From Magnetococcales bacterium (GTDB lineage Bacteria > Pseudomonadota > Magnetococcia > Magnetococcales > JADFWU01): a stretch of 13,305 nt of DNA. Shown here in pieces: positions 6,981-13,305 of the stretch (positions within the stretch are counted from its first letter, which is position 1; each line of letters begins with the position of its first letter). The DNA is taken from contig JADFWU010000018.1 of the NCBI GenBank assembly GCA_015234045.1, forward strand, positions 1 through 13,305, in the 5' to 3' direction. Under the pieces are notes generated by a model. It saw nothing but the letters and a program-made list of their open reading frames with translations. It searched no databases and was not told the DNA's origin. The translations under genes were made by a program, and so were the position numbers.

Positions 6981-7045
6981 TAAAAATCACACCGGGAAAG
7001 TGATTAAGCGTCTTTTGGTGTCTTGCCCTGGTTTGGAAAATCATG

Positions 7046-7076
7046 ATATCCTAATTTTCGAAGTTTAGGATATACT
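7046..7076 (+). promoter_or_regulatory. Dyad operator overlapping a possible -10 box
   Basis: ATATCCTAA (7046-7054) and TTAGGATAT (7065-7073) are perfect 9-bp arms with a 10-nt spacer. The right arm overlaps TATACT (7071-7076), a good -10 hexamer, although no clear -35 box is visible. This geometry suits a dimeric regulator that controls dsrC, or an activator replacing the -35 contact. The long A/T-ended palindrome recalls Rrf2-family sites, but the regulator cannot be named. Confidence 0.45.
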
Positions 7077-7164
7077 AATATTCCGCCCCGGTCATGGGCA
7101 AAGCCTGAGCGCCATCCCCCGCGCCGGATAACACGTTTTGCCTGTTACAAGCAGGCGACCCAAT

Positions 7165-7187
7165 GGATTCAGAATCCGATCGTTTTT
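7165..7187 (+). promoter_or_regulatory. Hairpin and U-run in the dsrC leader
   Basis: GGATTC (7165-7170) and GAATCC (7172-7177) form a tight stem followed 5 nt later by TTTTT (7183-7187). Just before it GCCTG (7140-7144) can pair with CAGGC (7152-7156). The pair could act as a weak attenuator about 50 nt before the dsrC start. No known riboswitch pattern is recognised. Confidence 0.25.
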
Positions 7188-7237
7188 AATACATTGTTCT
7201 GCGATCTGTTGATACAAACCTCTGAGGAGAAGCAAAC

Positions 7238-7573
7238 ATGGGAAGCTTTGAACTAAACGGCACCACTTACGAGACTGACGAAGACGGCTACCTGGTAGAC
7301 CTGAACGAATGGAACGAAGATGTGGCCGCTTATTTGGCCAAAGCCGAAAGCATTGAGATGACTGAGTCTCATTGGGAAGTTGTCCAATTTCTGCGTGAGT
7401 ACTATGAAGAGTACAAGATCGCTCCAATGATCCGCATCTTGACCAAAGCCATTGGCAAGAAACTCGGTAAAGAAAAAGGCAACACCAAGTATCTTTATGA
7501 CCTCTATCCTGGTGGACCTGCCAAGCAAGCCTGTAAAGTTGCTGGCCTGCCCAAGCCCACCGGCTGCGTCTAA
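7238..7573 (+). CDS. dsrC: DsrC, sulfur-carrier protein of dissimilatory sulfur metabolism
   Basis: A 111-residue cytoplasmic protein of the DsrC/TusE family. The ending CKVAGLPKPTGCV places Cys99 and the penultimate Cys110 on the flexible C-terminal arm. Having both cysteines marks a true DsrC that forms a disulfide or trisulfide, rather than single-Cys TusE used only in tRNA thiolation. The family core is visible in GYLVDLNEWNEDVA (17-30), SHWEVVQFLREYY (43-55) and KYLYDLYPGGPAKQ (84-97). A strong TGAGGAGA ribosome site lies 8 nt before the ATG. The long regulated upstream region, a strong terminator downstream at 7682-7723 and separation from dsrM suggest a high-level monocistronic message with limited read-through into dsrM. 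Its partner in the membrane is DsrMK, encoded next. Confidence 0.95.
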   Translation: MGSFELNGTTYETDEDGYLVDLNEWNEDVAAYLAKAESIEMTESHWEVVQFLREYYEEYKIAPMIRILTKAIGKKLGKEKGNTKYLYDLYPGGPAKQACKVAGLPKPTGCV

Positions 7574-7600
7574 TTCCTTTTTGGAATTGCGCACACCGAT

Positions 7601-7674
7601 AGGTCTCACTGCCGCATGCTGACCAACCGCCCCTCTTAAGCGGACGGTCGGGAAAGCAACGGTAGTTAAGGTCT
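7601..7674 (+). other. Structured RNA element after dsrC
   Basis: Three nested helices can form in the dsrC 3' region: ACTGCCG/CGGTAGT (7608-7614 with 7660-7666, one G-U), CTGACC/GGTCGG (7619-7624 with 7646-7651, one G-U) and CCGC/GCGG (7627-7630 with 7640-7643). A direct repeat AGGTCT (7601-7606 and 7669-7674) brackets them. A terminator follows 8 nt later. The arrangement suggests a riboswitch-like or protein-bound control element for dsrMK, or the body of a 3'-derived small RNA. It matches no class I recognise. Confidence 0.4.
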
Positions 7675-7681
7675 GAAACAC

Positions 7682-7723
7682 CGGCTGCCCTCCGAAGCAT
7701 TTTCGGAGGTCAGCCGTTTTTTT
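7682..7723 (+). terminator. Strong rho-independent terminator between dsrC and dsrM
   Basis: CGGCTG (7682-7687) pairs with CAGCCG (7711-7716) and CCTCCGAA (7689-7696) with TTCGGAGG (7702-7709), with one mismatch and a 5-nt loop. Seven T residues follow at once. It should end most dsrC transcripts, so dsrM and dsrK need read-through, anti-termination or their own promoter. No clear promoter is visible in 7724-7794. Confidence 0.88.
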
Positions 7724-7794
7724 CACATGGTCGCCCCGCATCAACTGTTGGATGCAGACTTGACCAACCCATTCTTTTATTTGGGGGAAGCTGG

Positions 7795-8496
7795 ATGCTG
7801 TCGATCCTCGCCTATCTGGCCCTCTTGATCTTCGTCGTAGGGTTTACCTGGCGGATCATGGTGTACTTCAAGACACCAGCTCCGTTAAAAATTCCCACCA
7901 CCCCGGCTCCAATCACGACATCGGGTGTGGTCGTACGAATGTTCACAGAAGTGGCTTTCTTCCACAGCTTGTTTAAAGGTAACAAATGGACTTGGCTTGG
8001 CGGATACGTCTTTCACCTGGCCCTGGCACTGGTTACTCTCCGGCACCTCCGCTATTTCATCAATCCACTGCCTGACTTTTTCGCCCATCTTCAGATTTTC
8101 GGCATCATTGCCGGTATCGTCATGGTTGGGGCTTTGGGTTTTCTACTTGTTCGCCGCTATTGGGTGGACCGGGTCCGGCATATCTCTTCACCGGCTGACT
8201 ATCTGATGCTTCTGCTTTTGATCGGCATTGGTGTGACCGGCTTGTTGATGAAGTTTGTCTATCGGCCTGACATCATTTCCATCAAGACCGCCATGATTAA
8301 CTGGATCACCTTCCAGGGCTTTACCGCTCCCGGAGACACGCTGTTCTTGGTCCACTTTGGCATGGTGCTGATTTTGATGGTGATCTTCCCGTTCTCCAAG
8401 CTGATGCATATGGGCGGTATCTTCTTCAGCCCAACACGCAACCAGCGGGACAACCCCCGGGAAATCAAGCATGTCAATCCCTGGTCAAAATACTAA
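7795..8496 (+). CDS. dsrM: DsrM, NarI-like cytochrome b membrane subunit
   Basis: A 233-residue integral membrane protein with about five helices (roughly 3-23, 69-86, 101-119, 134-153 and 183-200). It carries two b hemes and exchanges electrons with the quinone pool. His74 and His84 lie 10 apart in helix 2, and His187 and His205 lie 18 apart at helix 5. These are the same spacings as the heme ligands His56/His66 and His187/His205 of E. coli NarI. The ending SKLMHMGGIFFSPTRN and HVNPW is typical of DsrM and closely recalls the sulfur-oxidiser protein. The short length also fits that type rather than the longer DsrM of sulfate reducers (from memory). A GGGGGA ribosome site precedes the ATG. 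It sits between a terminator and a 183-nt structured spacer, an unusual isolation from dsrC and dsrK. Confidence 0.9.
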   Translation: MLSILAYLALLIFVVGFTWRIMVYFKTPAPLKIPTTPAPITTSGVVVRMFTEVAFFHSLFKGNKWTWLGGYVFHLALALVTLRHLRYFINPLPDFFAHLQIFGIIAGIVMVGALGFLLVRRYWVDRVRHISSPADYLMLLLLIGIGVTGLLMKFVYRPDIISIKTAMINWITFQGFTAPGDTLFLVHFGMVLILMVIFPFSKLMHMGGIFFSPTRNQRDNPREIKHVNPWSKY

Positions 8497-8679
8497 CGAC
8501 CAGTTAAACGCTTTGTGGACACAGGATGATGATCATCCTGTGTCCGCCGCGTCTATCCTTTGGGTAGGTGCGATTTAGAACGATAAATCTCGTGGACGGG
8601 GTTGACTCCCTGCCACGCTCAGTGTGTGAAAGTCCTATTGATACTTTCGCAGTGAGATTAGATTTCAAGGAGCCTTTCT
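8497..8679 (+). other. Hairpin-dense spacer between dsrM and dsrK
   Basis: Five successive stems fit in 183 nt. GGACACAGGATGA pairs with its exact complement (8517-8529 and 8533-8545, 3-nt loop). CTATCC pairs with GGGTAG (8553-8558 and 8562-8567). GATTTA pairs with TAAATC (8572-8577 and 8584-8589). CGTGG pairs with CCACG, with GGG/CCC inside (8591-8595 and 8613-8617). GAAAGT pairs with ACTTTC (8628-8633 and 8643-8648). None ends in a T-run. The spacer may set message stability or the DsrM:DsrK ratio. Confidence 0.55.
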
Positions 8680-10182
8680 GTGGCTAATGATACCGTAGTT
8701 CCTGAAATCACGAAGGACATTGAAACACCGCGTCTTGAGGTGGGTACAATGTCCGGCATGGAGCCTTTTCCTGCCAAGCCGATTCATATGGAGCCTCTGG
8801 ATTTTCCTCCTGAGCGACTACCGGACTGGGAAGAAAAAGGCGTAGCAAAGCTGGGTGATTTACTCAAGAAGTATCGCTCATTGCAAGTCTACATGGACAT
8901 CTGCGTCAAGTGCGGGTCGTGTACTGATAAGTGTCACTACTATCTCGGCACAAAAGATCCCAACAACATGCCGGTGCAGCGTGCAGAACTGCTTCGTCAG
9001 GTCTACCGTCGTTACTATACTGTAGCTGGCAAAATCGCTCCTGGTGTGGTTCGAGCTAAAGAGCTTGATGAAGAGGTCCTGGATGACTGGATGACCTACT
9101 TCCATCAGTGTTCGCAGTGTCGGCGCTGCTCGGTGTTCTGCCCTTATGGCATTGACACCGCAGAAATCACCATGGCGGCACGTGAGTTGATGGACGGTAT
9201 CGGTGTGGGTCACAAGTACTCAGCCGAGATCATCGCCAAAGTCCACGTTGTAGGTAACAACCTTGGCATTCCTCAGCCTGCTCTTGAAGGCACCCTTCAG
9301 TTTATGGAGGAAGAGATTCTTGAGCTGACCGGCCATGAGGTAAAACTGCCTTTGGATCAGCCTAACGCTGATGTGCTTTTGATCGCACCTTCTGCTGACT
9401 TTTTCAGTGCGCCACATATTGAATCATTGATGGGCTATGCCAAAGTATTCCATCAAGCTGGCATCAGCTATACCATCAGTTCTTACGCTTCTGAAGCGGC
9501 CAACTTCGGCATGTTTATCGGATCGTTCGATCAGATGCAGAAGATTGCCAAGCGCGTAGCGGACCAAGCCCGTGATTTGAATGTCAAACGGATTGTGGTT
9601 GGCGAATGCGGTCATGCCTGGCGTGTGGCTTACAGCTTCTGGAACACTTTGAACGGTCCGTTTGATTTTCTTGATCCCAACTATCCGGTTCCCCAACATA
9701 TCTGCGAGTTCACACATGATCTCGTTAAACGGGGCGCTTTGGTGTTGGACAAGGAAGCCAACGATCACCGCACAGTCACGTTCCACGACTCCTGTAACGT
9801 TGCGCGTGCTTCACGCATGGGTTCAAATCCTGGCGGTCAGTTCAGCATTCCGCGTGATTTGATTCGTGCCACATGCAACAACTTCATTGATATGGATGAA
9901 GATACCATCAATGAGAAGACATTCTGCTGCGGTGGTGGCGGCGGTCTACTTACCGATGAGTTGATGGACTTGCGTGTCAAAGGCGCTCAACCGCGCGTTA
10001 CTGCTCTGAAACGGGTGATGGAAGATCATGATGTCAACTTCTTGGCTTTGATCTGCGCCATCTGTAAAGCCCAATTCAGCAAAATCCTGCCCATGTACGG
10101 TATCCCCATGGATACTGTTGGCGGTGTTCACCAGTTGGTGAGCGATGCCATTCAATTGGGTGTTAAAAAGGGCATTGTCTAA
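8680..10182 (+). CDS. dsrK: DsrK, HdrD-like iron-sulfur protein
   Basis: A 500-residue cytoplasmic Fe-S subunit that works with DsrM to exchange electrons with the DsrC disulfide or trisulfide. Two [4Fe-4S] ferredoxin motifs are present: Cys75, 78, 81 and 85 ([11 protein letters not shown]) and Cys144, 147, 150 and 154 ([11 protein letters not shown]). The C-terminal half has the heterodisulfide-reductase CCG domain: GECGHAW (308-314), HDSCN (369-373), [17 protein letters not shown] (416-432) and ICAICKAQF (458-466). These provide the cysteines for the noncubane catalytic cluster. CCGGGGGLL and CAICK are characteristic of DsrK. The start is GTG, with AAGGAG 7 nt before it. The next gene, rph, starts 7 nt after the stop. 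DsrJ, DsrO and DsrP, the periplasmic partners in full DsrMKJOP complexes, are absent here. Confidence 0.94.
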   Translation: MANDTVVPEITKDIETPRLEVGTMSGMEPFPAKPIHMEPLDFPPERLPDWEEKGVAKLGDLLKKYRSLQVYMDICVKCGSCTDKCHYYLGTKDPNNMPVQRAELLRQVYRRYYTVAGKIAPGVVRAKELDEEVLDDWMTYFHQCSQCRRCSVFCPYGIDTAEITMAARELMDGIGVGHKYSAEIIAKVHVVGNNLGIPQPALEGTLQFMEEEILELTGHEVKLPLDQPNADVLLIAPSADFFSAPHIESLMGYAKVFHQAGISYTISSYASEAANFGMFIGSFDQMQKIAKRVADQARDLNVKRIVVGECGHAWRVAYSFWNTLNGPFDFLDPNYPVPQHICEFTHDLVKRGALVLDKEANDHRTVTFHDSCNVARASRMGSNPGGQFSIPRDLIRATCNNFIDMDEDTINEKTFCCGGGGGLLTDELMDLRVKGAQPRVTALKRVMEDHDVNFLALICAICKAQFSKILPMYGIPMDTVGGVHQLVSDAIQLGVKKGIV

Positions 10183-10189
10183 TATCCAA

Positions 10190-10918
10190 ATGACACGAGC
10201 TGATGGACGACTCCCGGACCAAATGCGTCCGGTTACCATAGAACGCGGGTATCTCAAACATGCTGAGGGCTCATGCCTGATTCATTTTGGCAATACCCGC
10301 GTGTTATGCACTGCTTCAGTTGACGAAGCCCAACCCCGTTGGCTTAGAAATTCAGGTAAAGGCTGGGTAACAGCCGAGTACGGCATGTTGCCCCGCTCCA
10401 CTCATACCCGTTCGTCTCGTGAAGCCACCCGTGGCAAGCAAGGCGGACGTACCCTTGAGATTCAACGTCTCATTGGCCGTTCTTTACGTGCTGTCGTTGA
10501 TCTAAAGAAACTGGGCAAACGCTCCATTTGGATTGACTGTGACGTAATCCAGGCCGATGGCGGTACGCGTACCGCCTCCATTACCGGTGCTTTTATCGCT
10601 CTGAACGATGCTTGCCAGTCCCTTCTGGATCGCAAGCTGATCAAGGAACTGCCGATCACCGATTTTATCGCCGCCATCAGCTGTGGCATGGTAGACGGTA
10701 CACCGTTGATGGATCTGGACTACAGTGAAGATTCCAACTGTGAAACGGATATGAACTTTGTCATGACCGGTTCTGGTGGTTTTGTAGAAGTTCAGGGTAC
10801 AGCGGAAGGCGCACCTTTTAGCCGTGCTGATCTGAATGCACTGAGTGATTTAGCTGAAAAGGGCATCCATGATCTGATCGCACAGCAGAGGAAGCTGCTT
10901 TTCTCCAAGCCGGAATGA
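10190..10918 (+). CDS. rph: Ribonuclease PH
   Basis: A 242-residue phosphate-dependent 3'-5' exoribonuclease that trims tRNA 3' ends, normally as a hexamer. The start at 10190 gives [14 protein letters not shown], the expected N-terminus. An earlier in-frame ATG at 10145 lies inside dsrK, adds 15 residues with no family support, and is rejected. Family features are [54 protein letters not shown], and the phosphate-binding [35 protein letters not shown] and [11 protein letters not shown] lie near the C-terminus. Length matches the usual 235-245. The gene follows dsrK after only 7 nt and lacks a good ribosome site, so it probably depends on the dsrK message or on coupling. Its stop overlaps the hemW start (ATGA). 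Confidence 0.95.
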   Translation: MTRADGRLPDQMRPVTIERGYLKHAEGSCLIHFGNTRVLCTASVDEAQPRWLRNSGKGWVTAEYGMLPRSTHTRSSREATRGKQGGRTLEIQRLIGRSLRAVVDLKKLGKRSIWIDCDVIQADGGTRTASITGAFIALNDACQSLLDRKLIKELPITDFIAAISCGMVDGTPLMDLDYSEDSNCETDMNFVMTGSGGFVEVQGTAEGAPFSRADLNALSDLAEKGIHDLIAQQRKLLFSKPE

Positions 10919-12096
10919 GGCTGCCGCCACTTTCTCTCTACATTCATATTCCATTTTGTACTTCCAAATGTCCTTACTGTGACTTTCACAGTCAAGCCAA
11001 TCGACAACCGCCTGAAGAACGTTATCTTCGGGCGGTACAGAATGAGCTTTTGCATTGGCGTACTTTTTTAGCATCAGACAGCCGCCCGATTCACTCTATT
11101 TTTATTGGCGGCGGCACACCCTCCCTACTCCGTCCAGAATTTTATCACGCGCTATTACAGACCCTCAGCACCTATTGGACACGTTCTCCAGCCTGTGAGA
11201 TCACTTTAGAAGCCAACCCGGACTCATTGAGCCGCGAGAAACTTCACGGCTATAAACAAGCAGGGATCAACCGCATCAGCCTTGGCGTTCAAGCCTTGGC
11301 CACTATTCGGTTAAAGCGTCTTGGACGGCCACACAGTGTTGAACAAGCCGTAGCGGCTGTAGACAACATCTGTGATGCTGGCTTTACCAATTTCAACATT
11401 GACCTTATCCACGCCACACCAAACCTTTCATTACACCAATGGCAACAAGAGCTTGCCCAAGCAGTAGAGACACTTAAACCGCCGCATATCTCCTGCTACT
11501 CTCTCACGTTGGAACAGGGCACTGCATTTCATCATCAATGGCAATCGGGCACTCTTTCACCTCTTTCTGAATCCCAACAGCTGGCCCAATTTAATCATAC
11601 CCGTTCGTTTCTCACTGGTGTTGGTTATGACGCTTACGAAATTTCGAACTTTGCTCTTTCAGGGCACTCGTGCATCCATAATCTGAATTACTGGCGGTTT
11701 GGCGACTATATTGGTCTCGGCTGTGCGGCACATGGCAAAATCACCGCATTAGACGGCAGATTAATTCGCACCAACAACACAGCCAATGTTGAGGAATTCA
11801 TCTCTTTGTATCTCGAAAGAGATACAAAAGAACCACACCCTTGGCAGACCAATAAACCTTCACGTAACGAAGCTGGCTATGAATGTCTACTCATGGGATT
11901 ACGCTGCGCGGAAGGAGCATCTATACCAATGTATGAATGGGTCACTGGCCGACCTTTTTCACCAGCCCAGATTCAGACATTGGACCGTCTGATTGAATGG
12001 GGGTTTGTTGAGCGGTTTGAACAGGACCTGAGGCTAACATCTCGGGGCGTTCCCATGACGGACAGCGTAATATCTCAGCTGGCGGAAACGGAATAG
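10915..12096 (+). CDS. hemW: HemW-type radical SAM protein (heme chaperone family)
   Basis: A 393-residue radical SAM enzyme of the HemN/HemW family. Cys15, Cys19 and Cys22 (CTSKCPYC) bind the [4Fe-4S] cluster. HIPFC before it lacks the extra Cys of the coproporphyrinogen oxidase HemN (CNxxCxYC type), so HemW, which inserts heme into target proteins, is the better name. Further motifs are [54 protein letters not shown] and DAYEISNFA. The C-terminal winged-helix region (about 310-385) follows. The third of these usually reads NIDLIYGLPGQ, so HATPN is a small divergence. The ATG overlaps the rph stop. An rdgB gene often found between rph and hemW is missing. Heme insertion would suit the adjacent cytochrome DsrM, but this order is common and need not mean a functional link. 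Confidence 0.9.
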   Translation: MRLPPLSLYIHIPFCTSKCPYCDFHSQANRQPPEERYLRAVQNELLHWRTFLASDSRPIHSIFIGGGTPSLLRPEFYHALLQTLSTYWTRSPACEITLEANPDSLSREKLHGYKQAGINRISLGVQALATIRLKRLGRPHSVEQAVAAVDNICDAGFTNFNIDLIHATPNLSLHQWQQELAQAVETLKPPHISCYSLTLEQGTAFHHQWQSGTLSPLSESQQLAQFNHTRSFLTGVGYDAYEISNFALSGHSCIHNLNYWRFGDYIGLGCAAHGKITALDGRLIRTNNTANVEEFISLYLERDTKEPHPWQTNKPSRNEAGYECLLMGLRCAEGASIPMYEWVTGRPFSPAQIQTLDRLIEWGFVERFEQDLRLTSRGVPMTDSVISQLAETE

Positions 12097-12143
12097 ATTT
12101 TTATTCTGTGCGTGTCGTGGATGATTACTGATTTTCGTGGTTC

Positions 12144-13016
12144 TTACATATAGCCCATCATTTTATACGCGATGCGCGCGGCTAGGAAATCACTGGCTGG
12201 TTGTCCTGCAATTGGTGCCAACTCTACGAGATCAAACCCTACAACGTCTCGTTCTTGTGTGACTCTTCGCAATAGCTTTAACAACGTGTAATAGTCCAAT
12301 CCGCCTGGTTCTGGTGTTCCTGTTGCGGGGAAGATACCGGGATCGAGCACATCCAGATCTATTGTTATATATACCCGTTCATTGAGTCGGGCTATGACTT
12401 GATCCATCCAGACATCATTTTGCTCTGGAATGATTTTTCTTGCCCAGAACACGTTATCCATCAGGCCGTTATCCTCGATAAACGACCACTCTTTTTCACT
12501 TAAAGAGCGTAGACCTACTTGTACAAACGGATGGCCCATTTCATGAATCCTGCGCATGACACAGGCATGTGAGAATCCGGTTCCTTGATAGGTATTGCGT
12601 AAGTCTGCGTGTGCATCTAATTGAAGCACTGAGAAGGGTCTTGGATCTGCTTGTTGTAGGGCCCACAGGACACCTGTTGTTATGGAGTGTTCACCACCTA
12701 GCACTGCTATGCGTTTTTGTTGCTTGAATATGGGTAGGCAGGTTTTGGTGATTTTAGCTAGGGTCTCTTTTGGGCCGGTTAGGTCTGGTTCTAGGAAGGG
12801 TAGTGTGTGTAATCCTGTGCGCCAGATTTCTTTTTTTAGCTCTTCGTCGAATAGTTCCATGTAGCAGCTGGCTTCTAGGATGGCTTGTGGGCCTTTTTCT
12901 GCGCCGCCGCCGTAGGAGGTTGTTCCGCCGTAGGGAATGGGGAGGATGACGGTTTTAGCTGTGGGGAATGGGGATTGGGGGGCTTGGGCGAATGGGATTT
13001 GAGTTTCTTGGGGCAT
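12144..13016 (-). CDS. speB: Agmatinase (arginase/ureohydrolase family)
   Basis: A 290-residue binuclear manganese ureohydrolase. It probably converts agmatine to putrescine and urea in polyamine synthesis, although guanidino substrates vary within the family. The metal ligands are visible: His110 in GGEHS, Asp134, His136 and Asp138 in LDAHADLR, and Asp220 and Asp222 in ITIDLDVLDP. TGTPEPGGLDYY (232-243) is the agmatinase-type substrate loop, and FDLVELAP (261-268) is also conserved. Length is normal. Coding bases in the N-terminal third are unusually rich in A and C, and Leu is mostly CTA, unlike the other genes here. There is no ribosome site: a 65-bp tandem repeat begins 6 nt before the start. 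The gene converges on hemW with a 47-nt gap and no clear terminator. Confidence 0.88.
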   Translation of the reverse strand: MPQETQIPFAQAPQSPFPTAKTVILPIPYGGTTSYGGGAEKGPQAILEASCYMELFDEELKKEIWRTGLHTLPFLEPDLTGPKETLAKITKTCLPIFKQQKRIAVLGGEHSITTGVLWALQQADPRPFSVLQLDAHADLRNTYQGTGFSHACVMRRIHEMGHPFVQVGLRSLSEKEWSFIEDNGLMDNVFWARKIIPEQNDVWMDQVIARLNERVYITIDLDVLDPGIFPATGTPEPGGLDYYTLLKLLRRVTQERDVVGFDLVELAPIAGQPASDFLAARIAYKMMGYM

Positions 13017-13021
13017 ATCAT

Positions 13022-13086
13022 TTCTAAAACTGGTTGGGTTGTAAGGGAGGCTGTGCCGCCCTTACCGGGTGTGGGCAGAGCCCACA
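13022..13086. repeat. 65-bp palindromic tandem repeat, copy 1
   Basis: The first of two identical 65-bp units that begin TTCTAAAACTGG. Each unit holds two hairpins: GTAAGGG with CCCTTAC enclosing GGC/GCC, and TGTGGGC with GCCCACA around an AGA loop. The unit starts 6 nt upstream of the speB start codon. The pattern resembles the dispersed extragenic palindromic elements of many proteobacteria. Confidence 0.92.
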
Positions 13087-13151
13087 TTCTAAAACTGGTT
13101 GGGTTGTAAGGGAGGCTGTGCCGCCCTTACCGGGTGTGGGCAGAGCCCACA
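13087..13151. repeat. 65-bp palindromic tandem repeat, copy 2
   Basis: Exact second copy of the 65-bp unit, directly abutting the first, with the same two hairpins. A third copy fails after two bases. Identity between copies indicates recent duplication or active homogenisation. Confidence 0.92.
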
Positions 13152-13164
13152 TTAAACTAAATCA

Positions 13165-13305
13165 GGCGCGTTAGCATCCGGAGCATTTTTTGTCCAAAGG
13201 ACGGAAAATGCGTAGCGCCGTGGTCCGAAGGACCACACAACCGGAGGCCCAAAGGGCCGACTTATCCATCAGACAAACTGTGCGACAACTTAGCCCCAAA
13301 GGGGC
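13165..13305. repeat. Cluster of short perfect hairpins at the window end
   Basis: GGCGC (13165-13169) pairs with GCGCC (13215-13219) and encloses GCATTTT/AAAATGC (13183-13189, 13205-13211) and GTCC/GGAC around AAA. Next come GTGGTCC-GAA-GGACCAC (13220-13236), GGCCC-AAA-GGGCC (13246-13258) and GCCCC-AAA-GGGGC (13293-13305, cut by the window edge). Three loops are AAA and one is GAA. No gene is seen in 13017-13305. This looks like a non-coding palindromic array, possibly a repeat family that continues to the right. Confidence 0.6.

Larger units (their letters stand above)
6497..7237. other. Long intergenic region upstream of dsrC
   Basis: About 740 nt without a convincing gene lie between the divergent ferredoxin and dsrC genes. 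The ferredoxin leader occupies the left edge. A minus-strand terminator-like hairpin is at 6590-6614. A TATAAT with GGTTACA repeats is at 6920-6980, a 6-bp inverted repeat (AATCAC/GTGATT) at 6985-7005, a 9-bp dyad at 7046-7073, and a stem-containing dsrC leader from about 7083. A minus-strand frame at 6905-6654 exists, but it has a GTG start, no ribosome site and no recognisable protein features. Confidence 0.6.

Noticed and set aside
7081-7180. Cyclic-di-GMP or other known riboswitch in the dsrC leader
   Set aside because: A GCAAAGCC segment recalls the GEMM motif, but the partner segments and receptor sequence are missing.
7092-7744. Two long minus-strand frames (7700-7092 and 7744-7253) opposite dsrC
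   Set aside because: They are shadows of dsrC and run across its terminator; the translations are low-complexity and resemble no protein.
10145-10189. Upstream in-frame start for rph
   Set aside because: It would overlap the dsrK end and add 15 residues absent from the RNase PH family; MTRADGR at 10190 is the expected N-terminus.
1-13305. tRNA genes, rRNA, CRISPR arrays, insertion sequences or prophage genes
   Set aside because: None was recognised: no cloverleaf, no regular spaced repeats and no transposase or integrase motifs. The only tandem repeat is the 65-bp pair at 13022-13151.

Overview
The window looks like chromosomal DNA of a Gram-negative proteobacterium with roughly balanced base composition. 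The clearest lifestyle marker is a DsrC-DsrM-DsrK set, which belongs to dissimilatory sulfur metabolism, most often sulfur oxidation in proteobacteria. A membrane chemoreceptor with a C-terminal CZB domain, an ECF sigma factor with a zinc anti-sigma factor, and a HisRS of the 'PYKGTRDF...RYERPQRGR' type complete the picture. A lineage near the Magnetococcales or another deep-branching alphaproteobacterial-type group is possible. That is an impression from sequence resemblance and has not been tested.

Layout. (1) 175-1842, plus strand: four genes joined by 4-nt ATGA/GTGA overlaps. They are a His-rich DUF6969-like protein, an unannotated 40-residue microprotein (912-1034), an ECF sigma factor and a small ZAS-type zinc anti-sigma factor, with a likely terminator after them. 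(2) 4335-1966 and 5731-4418, minus strand: a CZB-domain methyl-accepting chemotaxis protein downstream of hisS. (3) 5732-6181: a gene-poor gap with a GC hairpin in the hisS leader and, upstream of that, what looks like a complete small-RNA unit on the minus strand (dyad, promoter, about 114 nt, rho-independent terminator). (4) 6496-6182, minus strand: a thioredoxin-like [2Fe-2S] ferredoxin ending in a bidirectional terminator. (5) 6497-7237: a long regulatory gap upstream of dsrC with tandem and inverted repeats. (6) 7238-12096, plus strand: dsrC, a structured RNA plus strong terminator, dsrM, a hairpin-rich 183-nt spacer, dsrK, then closely packed rph and hemW. (7) 13016-12144, minus strand: an agmatinase/arginase-family gene whose start touches a two-copy 65-bp palindromic tandem repeat. 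The window ends in a cluster of short perfect hairpins.

How the genes work together. DsrC carries sulfur on two C-terminal cysteines. DsrM (a NarI-like di-heme cytochrome b) and DsrK (an HdrD-like Fe-S protein) form a membrane module that exchanges electrons between the quinone pool and the DsrC disulfide/trisulfide. No dsrAB, dsrEFH, dsrL or dsrJOP lies in the window: dsrK is followed 7 nt later by the housekeeping gene rph. The module is therefore either detached from a dsr cluster elsewhere or works alone. The structured RNAs on both sides of dsrM suggest that dsrC, dsrM and dsrK are expressed at different levels.
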